Source: Branchiostoma floridae
Taxonomy: Eukaryota > Chordata > Leptocardii > Amphioxiformes > Branchiostomatidae
Direction: 5' to 3'
DNA length: 64,000 bases
NCBI RefSeq assembly: GCF_000003815.2
Contig: NC_049994.1
Coordinates: 4,213,787 to 4,277,786, forward strand
Positions within the stretch are counted from its first letter, which is position 1, and every line of letters starts with the position of its first letter. The translations under genes and the position numbers were made by a program. Positions 44,545 to 55,000 of the stretch are shown one piece after another. The notes under the pieces were generated by a model. It did no database searches. It was not told the DNA's origin and saw nothing but the letters and a program-made list of their open reading frames with translations.

Positions 44545-44979
44545 AATAGGGGTGGGTACCGGTACAGAAAATTCAGGTCCAGGTCCGGTTCAGGTCCAAA
44601 GGATCAGGTCCAGGTCCGGACCTGAACCTGGACCTGATGCAGTATGACTCATACCAATGGTCCATTTCACTACAAAGAAATCTGTTTGGTGGAGTATCAG
44701 ACTTACACTGGCGTTTTAAAATCCTACAACGCTAGCTGCACCTGTACGATTGGCTGTAAAACTTGGTAGAAATGACTATAAACTCTACTATACTTCACTC
44801 TTGTTATTCTCTTCCACCTGCAAGCGCCAATAAGTGTGAATGGCTGATAAAATAATCTGTTAATTTTCTAATCGGTCCAACATCCGGTCTACCTAATTTT
44901 TTCAGGTCCAGTTTTTCTGGACCGGTCCAATAAGAAAAACCGGTTTTGTACCGGTACGCTGTACCGATACCCAGCCCTA
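44545..44979. mobile_element. GGGTGGGTACCGGTAC MITE, full copy (435 bp)
   Basis: The left end TAGGGGTGGGTACCGGTAC and right end GTACCGATACCCAGCCCTA form the TIRs. Internally there is an array of GGTCCAGGTCCGG and its complement, then TCTGTTTGGTGGAGTATC, CACTCTTGTT and TTTTTCTGGACCGGTCCAA. It matches copies at 27379-27665 and 55377-55864. The 55377 copy has an 8-bp target duplication, which points to hAT. Flanks here (TTAGTAAT / CTGGTAAC) are only 5/8 alike. Confidence 0.9.
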
Positions 44980-45150
44980 CTGGTAACCAAGCATGTTGGC
45001 AAGTTTCAGAGTAATAGAACTCTATTCTGAGCCAGAGGAAGAACTTTATGGCACAACAATTGTAACAGGTACAATGTATGTCAATCTGTATACACATGGG
45101 AGTTGAACTATATACTATTGCAAATATCTAACAACTAATCTATTCTAATG

Positions 45151-45479
45151 CAGGGCTCGAAATACTGGGTGCATGTGCACCCAGGTGCACCCAAAATTGG
45201 AACTGTGCACCCAATATTTTCTTAGGTTTATGTTTGGAAAGATATCAAGTATACTAGTATACATCATGTTCTTGACATCTAAGTTTTAGATAGATAATAA
45301 AAATGTCTGTCATGTTACTTGTTTAAGAATTTGAAAGCTTGTAAGTAAGTTTTGTTACTATTTTTTTTATATATTCTACTTAAATTTAAGTGGTGCACCC
45401 AAAAATTTTTGGGTGCACCCAATTTTTTAAGCTGGGTGCACCAGTGAATCCTAATCCTAAAAATGAATTTCGAGCCCTG
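45151..45479. mobile_element. CAGGGCTCGAAAT MITE with 5-bp target duplication
   Basis: Perfect 13-bp TIRs, CAGGGCTCGAAAT and ATTTCGAGCCCTG, enclose 329 bp. TAATG lies directly outside on both sides (45146-45150 and 45480-45484). Subterminal GGGTGCAC / GTGCACCC motifs are repeated near both ends (ACTGGGTGCATGTGCACCC on the left, TTGGGTGCACCCAA on the right). Non-coding. The 5-bp duplication with CAGGG ends would suit a hAT5-like group, which is inference. Confidence 0.88.
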
Positions 45480-45484
45480 TAATG

Positions 45485-46040
45485 TAACAGTATAAAAAAT
45501 CTAGTTAATATCATACAAGCTAATACTTCAGATCATTATGTCAATATAGCATTGTCTCGTTTTTGCAAGGAGTTGTATGAGAATAAGATTGTAACGTTAA
45601 GTAGATAATAAGTTGGGGTATACATGTACTTTTGTTGCTATATACAAACATAACATTATGTTAAAGACAAGTATCAACTGGATTTTTAAAGTTAAAAGTA
45701 TAAAAACAATGGAACTTAGCTACATCTGCTAGTCTATAGTTTTCTAATAACATTCTGTTACTGTAGTTTTCTTATGTTAGGTTGTAAGTTTAGTCATGAA
45801 ATGTGATGATGGAAAACATCAGGAAAAATAATTCTGTTTGAACAAGGCCTAGTGTGATCCATTTATACCTTGCAAATAGAAAGATAACAGCATGCAGTAG
45901 CATTAGGAAGCAAATTTGTGATATTTTGCTTGGCATCAAGGACATAGAAAATGTACCGTCAATCCTGCTCAAGAAGAAAACCCGCCATGGATTTGCAAAT
46001 AAATCAATATATACTAACTAAACATTTACTTGACACGGCG
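45485..46040. other. No recognisable feature
   Basis: AT-rich unique sequence. Confidence 0.4.
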
Positions 46041-46047
46041 GAGCAAA

Positions 46048-46078
46048 TATGTACAATAAAGGTCTTTATTAATTCGTT
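46048..46078 (+). mobile_element. LINE 3'-tail scrap
   Basis: ATGTACAATAAAGGTCTTTA matches the tail of the LINE fragment at 49010-49398 (ATGTACAATAAAGGTCTTCA) but nothing upstream is recognisable. Confidence 0.4.
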
Positions 46079-46270
46079 ATTCTGTCCATGTCAAATTTAT
46101 TTGCTTTGTCCGCGGGGCTAGTCATTTGTAATACCCACGAACTAGTTGGACAGCCCTTGATATGTAAATATATATGCCTACTCCACAGCTAATTGACTAA
46201 CATAGACGTAACTAGTTAGAGAGGCACTGTGACAATAAAACCACTGCTACATTTCCAGATTTACGGTAAA

Positions 46271-46732
46271 TCACCATGGTAGTGTGTCCAGTTCTCGTAT
46301 GTAGCCCTTCAGTATGGTGTTGTGAGCTTTGTACTTGAAATATGCAACAAATTTGGCCCCTCTGAGGAAAACGGGGAACCATTGCCTGGCCACATAGAGT
46401 CATAGGGGATGTGTTCCAGAGGGAACCACTTGGGTCGCATCTCATCCGTTTCCCTGGACTCTCCTGTAAAGAGCGTCGAGTAGAAGATATGTAGCCAGCA
46501 AGACTGGATTCCCTGCAAACTCGATCAAAAGTACGCCAACCTTCTGAAGACTATCCGCTCTCAAGCTGCTTTCTTCCTCAGGCTCTCTCTTCGCTGCTTC
46601 TTCGATGGTTTCCCCGATTTTCACCTTTCCTCCGAATCCGGTCCACCTTCCCACTCCAAACCCATCCTTCTTCATTCCCAGTAGCACCTGCTGTTGTTTC
46701 CTGATGAAAACCAAGGTGAAAACTTTACGGGA
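46271..46732 (-). pseudogene. NUDT1: NUDT1 (MTH1) retro-copy, decayed
   Basis: On the minus strand one uninterrupted stretch matches the MTH1 8-oxo-dGTP diphosphatase: KVFTLVFIRKQQQVLLGMKK, GFGVGRWTGFGGKVKIGET and, in a second frame, DEMRPKWFPLEHIPYDSMWP, then in a third frame a tail ending IRELDTLPW and a stop at 46271-46273. Two frameshifts (about 46495 and 46385) break it. No start Met aligns with the family's N-terminus. In the Nudix box the residue after RE is Pro and the late Gly is Ser (REPEEESS). All parts lie without introns, although vertebrate NUDT1 is spliced. No poly-A tail is visible at its 3' end. The open frame to 46846 is a chimera, because its first 20-odd residues come from the neighbouring TIR element. 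Intact family members hydrolyse oxidised purine nucleotides. This copy cannot. Confidence 0.85.
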
Positions 46733-46784
46733 CAGGTGTGCCCTTTGTTTCACCTGCTTGCAGATGGCCCGCTGAGCGAGTATA

Positions 46785-47465
46785 AGACCCCGTTCACACT
46801 CAAAAAAATGAAGTGGCTTCAACGCGGAAGCCGCTTGAACGTGCAAGCCGCTTCAAAAAAATTACGTTCACACTCATTTCAGACAATCTGATTAATCGCA
46901 CACAATTCCGTACCTGGACTTCAGGTACTTTTTTACAACATTGTTTGTAGGTTTTCTCAAACCCACTCTTAATAGTCTTATATCATGATCCAGAGAGAAA
47001 GCTGTTCAAAGATATGCTTGTTTTTTGTGATTTTGTTTTCGCTTGCTGTGTTTCCTCTCTCTTCGCGTGATAAAAAAAGCTTTGTTTGCTTCCCATTCCA
47101 CTTGCCTTGACCCTACAGCGATTTTTTAATCTTTCCAGACATTATCATTGGGCACAAAAATCAGTAATGTGAGCAAACCTGTCAGTGTGGCGTGTGTTCC
47201 TGCTCCCGATACCTGGATATATAACCTCCAACAGGGGGCAAATCGGAAATTTGCATAGAATCTATCCCGCGTTGCGTTCACACTCGCGATTTCAGCCAAG
47301 CGGCTTGTTCACAAGTGTCTCAAACTACCTCCCAGGGATGGATTGCAAACGAGCCGGATCGGTGAAAATCCAAGCCGCTTGGAGCGTTCACACTCAAGAA
47401 AACGATCCGGATCAAGCGGCTTCCACGTTGAAGCCGCTTCATTTTTTTTAGTGTGAACGGGGTCT
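46785..47465. mobile_element. AGACCCCGTTCACACT TIR element (681 bp)
   Basis: The left end AGACCCCGTTCACACTCAAA and the complement of the right end, AGACCCCGTTCACACTAAAA, begin TIRs that match over about 50 bp, including ATGAAG(T/C)GGCTTCAACG and GGAAGCCGCTTGA. AAGCGGCTT / AAGCCGCTT repeats occur subterminally. CGTTCACACTC also recurs internally (46864 and 47274), suggesting an internal partial copy. It sits about 50 bp from the 5' end of the NUDT1 pseudogene. Flanks are not a clean duplication. Confidence 0.85.
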
Positions 47466-47562
47466 AGGAGTAGGAGCAACGGGGGCAACACTTTCGCCAT
47501 TGGACATCGATATATCATAGTCTTCAAGTTCCTGTTGCTCCAGAGAAATGTATATTCTCTAT

Positions 47563-47835
47563 GGAGCTCGCGTAGTCCAGTGGTTAGCGGCCCTGCCTCT
47601 GGAACTAGAGGCCGTGAGTTCTATTCCGGCTGTGTCGCTCAACCGACATGCACGCTACCGGAAAGGGTTGCAGTCCTTAGGACGGGACATTAAGCCGTGG
47701 TCCACTGTTCATTGTGCTTGTCGAAAAGAGCTAGGGGAATTTCCACGGTACAATGAACCTGTAAATACTGTACATAGCGTCTGTCCTCTCTGTCAAGACC
47801 AGTGGAAGACTAGCTCTTCATAGTGAGCTAAAACT
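47563..47835 (+). mobile_element. tRNA-derived SINE (family II)
   Basis: The tRNA-like head is GGAGCTCGCGTAGTCCAGTG then GTTAGCGGCCCTGCC (A-box region), followed by GTGAGTTCTATTCCGGCTG (B-box region). A unique body follows with AGTCCTTAGGACGGGACATT, AGCCGTGGTCCACTGTTC and TGTACATAGCGTCTGTCC. The body differs from family I. I do not call it a functional tRNA because the cloverleaf is imperfect and it runs straight into the SINE body. Confidence 0.8.
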
Positions 47836-47964
47836 GGATCGAGATCACTTTCCTTATATTTCACAGCAGTTCCTCGACGTGGAACAATTTAAGCTCGAAA
47901 CTTTTAGTTTAGTCGACCCCAACTCTTCCGGTCTGAATGTTTTTTCTCAACCTGTGCCACGTCA

Positions 47965-47982
47965 TGGTAGTAGTAGTAGTAG
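47965..47982. repeat. (GTA)n microsatellite
   Basis: About five perfect GTA/TAG trinucleotides. Confidence 0.85.
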
Positions 47983-48435
47983 TTTGAGTACACATTGTTG
48001 GTTGTATGGACATGGGCTGTGTGTACGCAAAAGCGCTCTCTAGCGTTCCATCTAAGTATTGCAACCCGCCAGTTCTTTGGTGGGCCTTGATCTTGACCGA
48101 GATCAATCATCCCTGACAGTATAGAAAATTGTGAATTATGATAACAGTGCATTATGCCATTAGATTTATTTCAGTAGTGATTTTGAAATCCCTAGGCCTA
48201 GGAAAAATCGTTGTGTTTTGAATTTCTATTACCAGACCAACCTTATCAAAAACCTTTCGACTTCAGCTTTCCTTTCTCAACCACTGGCAAGGGACATTAA
48301 AAAAATCCCTCGGAAATGTGAGCGGTTAAAACGCTGTACAATCGTTTTCCAATTCGTTTCCCACACTTCTATTGCAAAGTAGAAATGTACTCGTAAAATG
48401 CACTTTTCTGTGATTGAAATATGGTATTGAAAATA

Positions 48436-48652
48436 CTGTAAATGTAGAAATGTTCGATGTGGTTTTATGATCGCGATTATCTCGGTGGCCACTTCAAGGA
48501 GAACACAAAACCACCGCGAACATTTTTCCATGGTAGTAAGAGACTACAGTGCATGGTGCTACCGCCAACGTAAAACCACGTACCGCGAACAGTCCTTTTT
48601 CCCGCTACCGCGAAATCAAATCCGCGCGAACTTAAATGCATTTACAGAGCCA
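48436..48652. mobile_element. TACTGTAAATG MITE, full copy
   Basis: The left terminus TACTGTAAATGTAGAAATG pairs with the right terminus GCATTTACAGAGCCAGTA. Between lie CCACCGCGAACATTTTTCC, AGACTACAGTGCATGGTGCT and ACCGCGAAATCAAATCCGCG, shared with the truncated copy at 13311-13497. About 217 bp, non-coding. Confidence 0.85.
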
Positions 48653-49009
48653 GTATTCTGATGCAGTTCAGTTTTACATTGTTATAGTATTCTTGGATCG
48701 CTTTAGTCAAAGTCTACAATTGAAATCCTGCCTACCTACCCTACTTTTGTAAGTAGCGTATAACCGAAAATTTACTTAATACAATTGTCAAAGGATGCTG
48801 AATACATTATGTGAAACTACATCGTACATACTACATCGTACAAGCACATATACTATTCGTTTTTGACCAAGAAACAATTACGCTGAAATAGTAGAAAGGT
48901 AGTATTTACATTAACCTTCACATGATCTAGAGTCTAGGCAGACAAACTGCTGCTCTGTTTACTCGTACTCAAACTAATCCATAAATACGGTGACCAGCGC
49001 CACCTTCTC

Positions 49010-49398
49010 TGTCCTACCACTTGCTACGTAGATACTGCAATCTAGATAAGTTAGAAGACGAACATCATTTTGTAGTAGAATGTAGTTTGTACAAGAAAGA
49101 GAGAGCTGAACTCTACAGACTAATAGAATCCATGTTCCCCCACTTCATACAACTAAGTAATATAGACAAATTTATATTCCTAATGAATCTAGACAAGCCT
49201 TTACTTATAAAGCATATCTGTTCTTACATTTTCAATATCACAAAGAAACGAGAAGAAGCCGAATGTACACAGTAGAATACGATCCTTGAGTAGTGTAGAT
49301 TCATTGTATCATTATATCATGTTGTATCATTTGTTGTGACCTGTACTAAACCCAGTGGGTATGAATGTACAATAAAGGTCTTCATTCATTCATTGAGT
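49010..49398 (+). mobile_element. LINE 3' end (C-terminal ORF2 scrap, 3' UTR and tail)
   Basis: A plus frame at 49021-49275 encodes DKLEDEHHFVVECSLYKKER followed by AELYRLIESMFPHF and KFIFLMN. This is the pattern of the Cys/His-type C-terminal segment that follows the reverse transcriptase in many marine-invertebrate non-LTR elements (ED-HF--EC--Y---R). After the stop come about 100 bp of 3' UTR, AATAAA within TGTACAATAAAGGTCTTC, and a CATT-repeat tail ending near 49398. The upstream CxxC half of the motif appears out of frame (TGTCCTACC just before). RT and endonuclease are absent. Confidence 0.7.
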
Positions 49399-50812
49399 AA
49401 TCGAACACCACTGAGCGTACGTGGTAACTTTACCTGTAACCATGACCACATCCGCCTGCCCTGGTCCAGGTCGTTGACCCAGTATTTGGATGGAGAAGAG
49501 GAAATAGAGCAAAAACAGCTTGCAATTGTTTTCTTCCGTTAAAGTAAATATAAATAGCACCAGTGGGTAACGTTTATCAATTAAATGCGCTTTTCAGACG
49601 GTAGACGTGCTTGCGCACCGAAAGTGCTAATTATAGCGACTGATACATGTATAACGTTATAAATACTAGACTGAACCTGGCTCCAAACTTTAAACTCAAT
49701 CCAAATCCTAACCCTGACCAACGCCACCGTCACGGATCAAAGTCTATGACGTGACCTAACGAACATTTGATACCACCGTTGCGTAGCGGAGATAGTATCT
49801 ATCACTAGCTCTCTAGGGCCATCGCCATTTTGTCCCGCTCCAATTTCCAATCCGCCTTTCGGTACAGTCACAGTTTCTTCGTCTTCAAGTCTGTGAGCAT
49901 TTCCGGGTCTTCAGACAACTTAAGAAGTCTTTTGGGATTTCTGGAATTCTGCCATCTTCTGTGGATCTGCTTGACATCGTTGGTGCATAGGCGTGTCTAA
50001 GTCTGTATGGTATTGGTTTCAAATCCAGGTACGCGTGTATGTGTTTGGACAAGACTAGAAATTGGGACTTTCCGAAAGAGTGTCAAGACCACCTGCAACA
50101 TCCTCAGCCATAGACGGTTTTAGATTCGTGTGCTTGCTTGAGGTGAGGTGTTCCGAAGCGACCACGAACCATGCTGAATTATGGAAGTAGACTGGTAAGT
50201 ACTAGTACAGCAAGCTTGGTATTATCTCATACGAAAGTTTTAGAGAAAATATTTGATGTTTTTCGGATGTTTATTTCTTTTGAAACCGATGGAATTGCGT
50301 GATGATAAGGGGAAACAAACAGTGTAACATTTGCAGTGACAGGTGTTGTAAGAAGATGGCACGAATAGGACAAATCTAAGACCCCATATGGCCATGTAGT
50401 TTTCCTCATTTAAACCCAGAAGTTGCAATATCAGCGTGAAGCTATTCAGAATTTCTATATGGTCTCCTTGTAAGATTTTTATAAGTAATTCGACGGCCTT
50501 TGTAAACTAAAGAGAATGTAAGGTTGGATGTGCACTTGGTCGATTGCTGAAATTCTAAAAGGGTTCGTTTGGGGGTCTTGGTTGAGGCGGCTATATCCGG
50601 CAACAATCAGGTCATGACAACACCCGACACTGTCATCCGAGCTGACATGACACAAGGTCACGAACAGACTATGTACTGTCCCATCTCATCTTTCATACTT
50701 TTAAAACTCGAAGCTTGCTGAGGGACAATATGGCTAGTTCTGCGATGTACTTTTTATGCTGTTAACATGTTGTTGCGCTCGGCATCATCTTTGAAATACC
50801 TGAAAAGTAGTC
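49399..50812. other. No recognisable gene
   Basis: Unique sequence. The frames at 50227-50661 on the minus strand show no family. Confidence 0.4.
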
Positions 50813-50935
50813 ATCCTTGGAAAGGACATTTCATAGAGGTCCCGTGTTTGAGGAGAGCCAAACCTCGAGCACGCTATTAAAAGAACCCACCACGCTTATC
50901 AAAAGAGTAGTGGTCTTTCATAATGTGAGTGTTGT
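50813..50935 (+). mobile_element. SINE 3' fragment (family III)
   Basis: GGTCCCGTGTTTGAGGAGAG, CCTCGAGCACGCTATTAAAA and CGCTTATCAAAAGAGTAGTG match the 3' half of the SINE at 59981-60275. The tRNA-like head is missing. Confidence 0.75.
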
Positions 50936-51876
50936 CAGATGAATTTTTCCGATTGCAGCATGCATTCTTCAGTAAGAAAAAAACAGGTGTGTTACGCCAT
51001 GAGGCGGTTTACCAAATTACCGTGCATGCAATATTATAACGTTATAAACAAACACAAAAGGTGGGTAAATACTGGTAATTATAAAGCTTAAAACTAAATT
51101 CAACCATTTGAAAATAGTTACAGTTAAACATGTAGTATGCGAGTCTTTATAATCGTTATTAATTTTTCCCTTGTCCCGGAACTTCTTCATTGATATTAAC
51201 GTTATAATTTAAAAAAAAAGGTTATTGTTATATTGGTTAAAGATGCTTTCTTTGAAATTCCGCATGCAAAGGTTTCCATGTTTTGCCTGTTCTCTTGCAT
51301 TGAAGTACGTGCATATGTCAATTCCACTTTGGAGGTAACTCTATACACATGCACATCGTAAATAATTTATTACGCTTTCAATACAAACGTGATTATAACG
51401 TAATTAGTATTCATGTCAGCGAAGTAAAGGTTTTCATTAAAACTGTCAACATTTTATATCTGATTGTGCGTACGGCAAATATCACACACTTTTATAGATA
51501 TGGATGGATATAACGTTATCTAACACCAAGTAGAGGTTTTTGCCATTGGACAATTTTTTTCAGTGAGACTCCACTCGAAAAATATACTGCGTTTCTGTCA
51601 TAAATCGCTAGGGTCGTTTCTGTACCAACACACCCACTAACCTCTAACCTTAGTTTGGCCTTTTCACCTTGTAACCTGTGTATTAATTTTTATTTCAGAA
51701 CATACATGACAATCTGTCCAAAAATAAACATCCTAGAATAAGCTTTTTATACCAAATATTTGAAACATATTTAGTATTGCTTATCACTAGGCGCTATCTT
51801 TAAAAGAATTGACAAATACGAGGTATTATTTTCTGTCTCGTGCGGAAGGTTTTGATGACTGGGGGAGCAAACCGCC
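50936..51876. other. RSU1 upstream region, no other feature
   Basis: AT-rich unique sequence with several AACGTTAT motifs. No TATA box is visible close to the RSU1 start. Confidence 0.4.
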
Positions 51877-51884
51877 ACTTCCGG
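51877..51884 (+). promoter_or_regulatory. ETS-type site (ACTTCCGG) before RSU1
   Basis: ACTTCCGG lies 66-73 bp upstream of the RSU1 ATG, with CGGAAGG at about 51843 as a second, inverted ETS-like core. ETS/GABP cores close to the start are common in TATA-less housekeeping promoters. The pyrimidine tract CTTTCACTCTTTTTTTCCCT follows and ends just before the ATG. Function inferred. Confidence 0.45.
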
Positions 51885-51949
51885 TTTTTCAAGTCTGGCC
51901 TACTTCCTTGGGAGTTTTCTCAAACTTTCACTCTTTTTTTCCCTTCAAG

Positions 51950-52061
51950 ATGTCCAAGGCGGGCAAGAAGCAAGTCGAAGACTGTAAGGAGAGGACGGGA
52001 GGAACTGAACTTGAGCTTGTGGATAAAGGAATCACCAATCTTCTAGATGTACCGGGACTTT
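51950..52061 (+). CDS. RSU1: RSU1 exon 1 (coding part)
   Basis: Encodes residues 1-37, [12 protein letters not shown] to DVPGL, and the first base of codon 38. The donor is CTTT|GTGAGT. The open frame continues past the donor to 52147 but loses homology there. Confidence 0.95.
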
Positions 52062-55000
52062 GTGAGTGCTGTTGTTGTTCATATATGGCCCAACTATGGG
52101 CGGAATGCGACCTTATTTACGCCCCCCTCCCCCTCACTATCCTGTAAACTAGAAAACAGCAACATCTATTCATTTGATAGAAAAAGCTTCTGTTAACCCA
52201 CAAGAATACAAATCTATTGCTGGAGCGTAAATCGCCTCTCTTAACGTTATTTTTATGAGTTGTTTTTGACTCAACTCACAGCCCCACCCCTTTAATATGA
52301 ATGGCTCTAAAATTATTTCTAAAAGGAGGGCTTAGTCATAAACAAGTTAAATCGATAGAAAGAAGACAGTCACTTAGATGATGTCTACTCTGAATGATAA
52401 TTGATGGAGAATTGATGGAAAAATTTCAGTGTGTCTCTGTGTGTGTATGTGTGAGTGTGTGTGTGTTTGCAATGTATCATTACATAGTTATGTGTTTGTG
52501 TGTGTTTGCATGTGTCTGTGTATGTGCATGTGTGAGTGTGTGTGTGTGTTTGCAATTTATGTGTTTGTGTGTGTTTGCATGTGTGTGTGTGTGTTTGTGT
52601 TTGTGTGTTCGCGTACATGTGTGTTTGAAAGTGTGTGCGTTCATGTGTGTTTGAAAGTACATCTCAAGAAGCTCATTAACCATTGCATAAAATTCGCGGA
52701 AAATTGATGTTGAGCGAAGCAGAAAAAGATTTCGTTCATTCTTCTGTTAAAACCAAAAGGCCAAGTGCATTGCAGAAGACTGACACTTTAATTAGAGACA
52801 CTGGATTCAAATAGAGAACTTAGAAAAAGCAATACTTGATACTGTGAGTGATAGGCTCCCGTGGAGTGAAGTACTCTATAGTCTATGTACTCACCTAGTC
52901 CCGAACACAGGTCGACAGATAGATAAATAGATAGTGTGTTTGTGAGTACTTATTATACGTGTGTGTCTGTCTATATTTTAACTTAAGTTTTAAGAAATGT
53001 TAAATCTTTTTCTCCTACAGTACAACTTTCCAACCTGGTGAGATTGACAGCCAGCCACAACAAGCTTCATGGTGAGTGTTTCTCTATCTTTTTAACAGGG
53101 CATGCACATTGGGTACCTACTGGCTTTAAATACACCCGAAATAACTAAAAATAAATAAATAAATTCTGTCACTTTTACCAGTGCAACTTGCAGGTTAATA
53201 CTGTCAAATCAATCGTAAATGTTTTTATCATATTCTCTCAATTAAAGTACGCACCCCAAATGAAATACGCATCCTTGATTTAGGGCAAGTCTCAGACCAA
53301 ATATATGGGACTGAAACGTAAAATGGAAAAAACTCAAATAACTATGCGCCCGTTCTCCACCAATATTTCATACATCTTGAACTGGATACATTTTAATTTA
53401 TGATATATAAAGGAAACATTTGACAAAGAAAAGACATTCTGTTTTGGATCAAATGCAGTACAAGTCTTCTATCTCTTGTTTTGCATTTGTTTTTGTTGTA
53501 ATGGGATTTATGTACAATCAACTGTAGACGCTGTTATACCCCCAGGCAATTGCATCAATAGACTAAACCCCCCTATACTGCAGCTGTCCATGCACCTGGC
53601 ATCATTATCACAAATATCTGATCCATGATTACGATATGCAACATTTTTCACAAATGGCAAGATACTAGGGACTACAAAATGACACATTCTGACCAAAAAA
53701 GTCCTTTTAACTAATTAAAGTACGATTTTGACAGATATATATTGGTTGGTATTTTTCCTGTCATTACCTTGACACGATGACTCGAAACATACCAAAGATG
53801 CACTAGCATAGCTTCTGGGTATTTAAGTTGTGTAGATGGTAATTTTGCAAGCCCACATCTGAAAGCTTTGTTGTAAATTGTAGATTTACTAATTAGATTG
53901 ACTAAGATGATATGTACAGATTTCTTTTAAAGAAATACATTTGTCTGTATTGCTCTTGTAGGGATGTCCCTGTTGCTTAATTTTAGCAGCCTCACAGACA
54001 AAGTTGAGTACCCTGCCCCAATTACTTGGTAACTGGGAGACCCCGGTTCAATGCTGTACAGGGCATCTTGGTTTGAGGTGCACCCATCTTTCAGTGTTTT
54101 AGGAGGTGCCTTGAGAATCTTAAAGAGGAGGGGCTAGCAACCTGGGTCCCCTCTCTGTAAACATATACCCTGCTGATAGAAAAATAAGGAAACTTGGTAA
54201 TCTTAGTGCCACTAGGCACTGCAACTTAGTACAATGGTCCAAACTAACGAATACAATTGAATACCGAAAATGATTTATCATATACAAATTATCATATATC
54301 ATTTTTATTGTACATCAAGTTTGCGAGTCTAATAATTTGATTTTCCCTCTCTCTCCCCTAGCGGTACACCCCAGTATTGCACAACTGCAGAACCTGGAGA
54401 TCCTCAACCTGTTTAACAACCAGATCGAGGTCAGGAATTGTCTGGAATTTGTACATAGAAAATCATCAGGCTGTTAGCTAATAGGGTACCTGTTGTTCAT
54501 CTGTAGTAGTACCAGGGTTCTAACCAGCATCTGTCCTTTGTCTGTACTTCCTTTCACGGTACTTTGCTGCTGAAATTAGACATAGATTTTGCCCATTCCG
54601 TCCTCTATGATAGACAAAAATTGGCATGTTTTGTTAAGATGTTAAACCAGATGCCATGGAACCAAGGATAGTCTACCAGCAGAATTTGCCCAGCAAAATG
54701 CAGAAAATAGCATTTCAGAGGGGCTAGATTTTAAAATTTTCTTGGGGGACAATGCTCCCAGATGCCCCTAGTATTGTTGCATCTTCGGCACTTCATATAT
54801 ATGTAGGATTTCCAAATTCAAAATCCAGGGGACAGAAAAAAATTCAGGTTGGCTAGAATACTGATCTGTACATTTTAAAAATCATCCCATGTTTGGACTC
54901 CCTTTCTATAGTATAAATCATAGCCAATAGCCTGAATGAAATGATATTTCAATGATTTTACTGTCATCTAGCTTTGTTTGCAGTTTTTGTTTACACATTT

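Noticed and set aside
46442-46846. Intact 134-residue Nudix hydrolase
   Set aside because: The N-terminus is transposon TIR sequence, and downstream homology continues in two other frames, so it is a pseudogene.
47563-47640. Functional tRNA gene candidate
   Set aside because: tRNA-like head of a SINE; no 3' terminator right after the tRNA-like part and an imperfect acceptor stem.
52394-52707. Cys/Val-rich and His/Thr-rich frames of 67-92 codons
   Set aside because: Translations of a (TG)n microsatellite in RSU1 intron 1.
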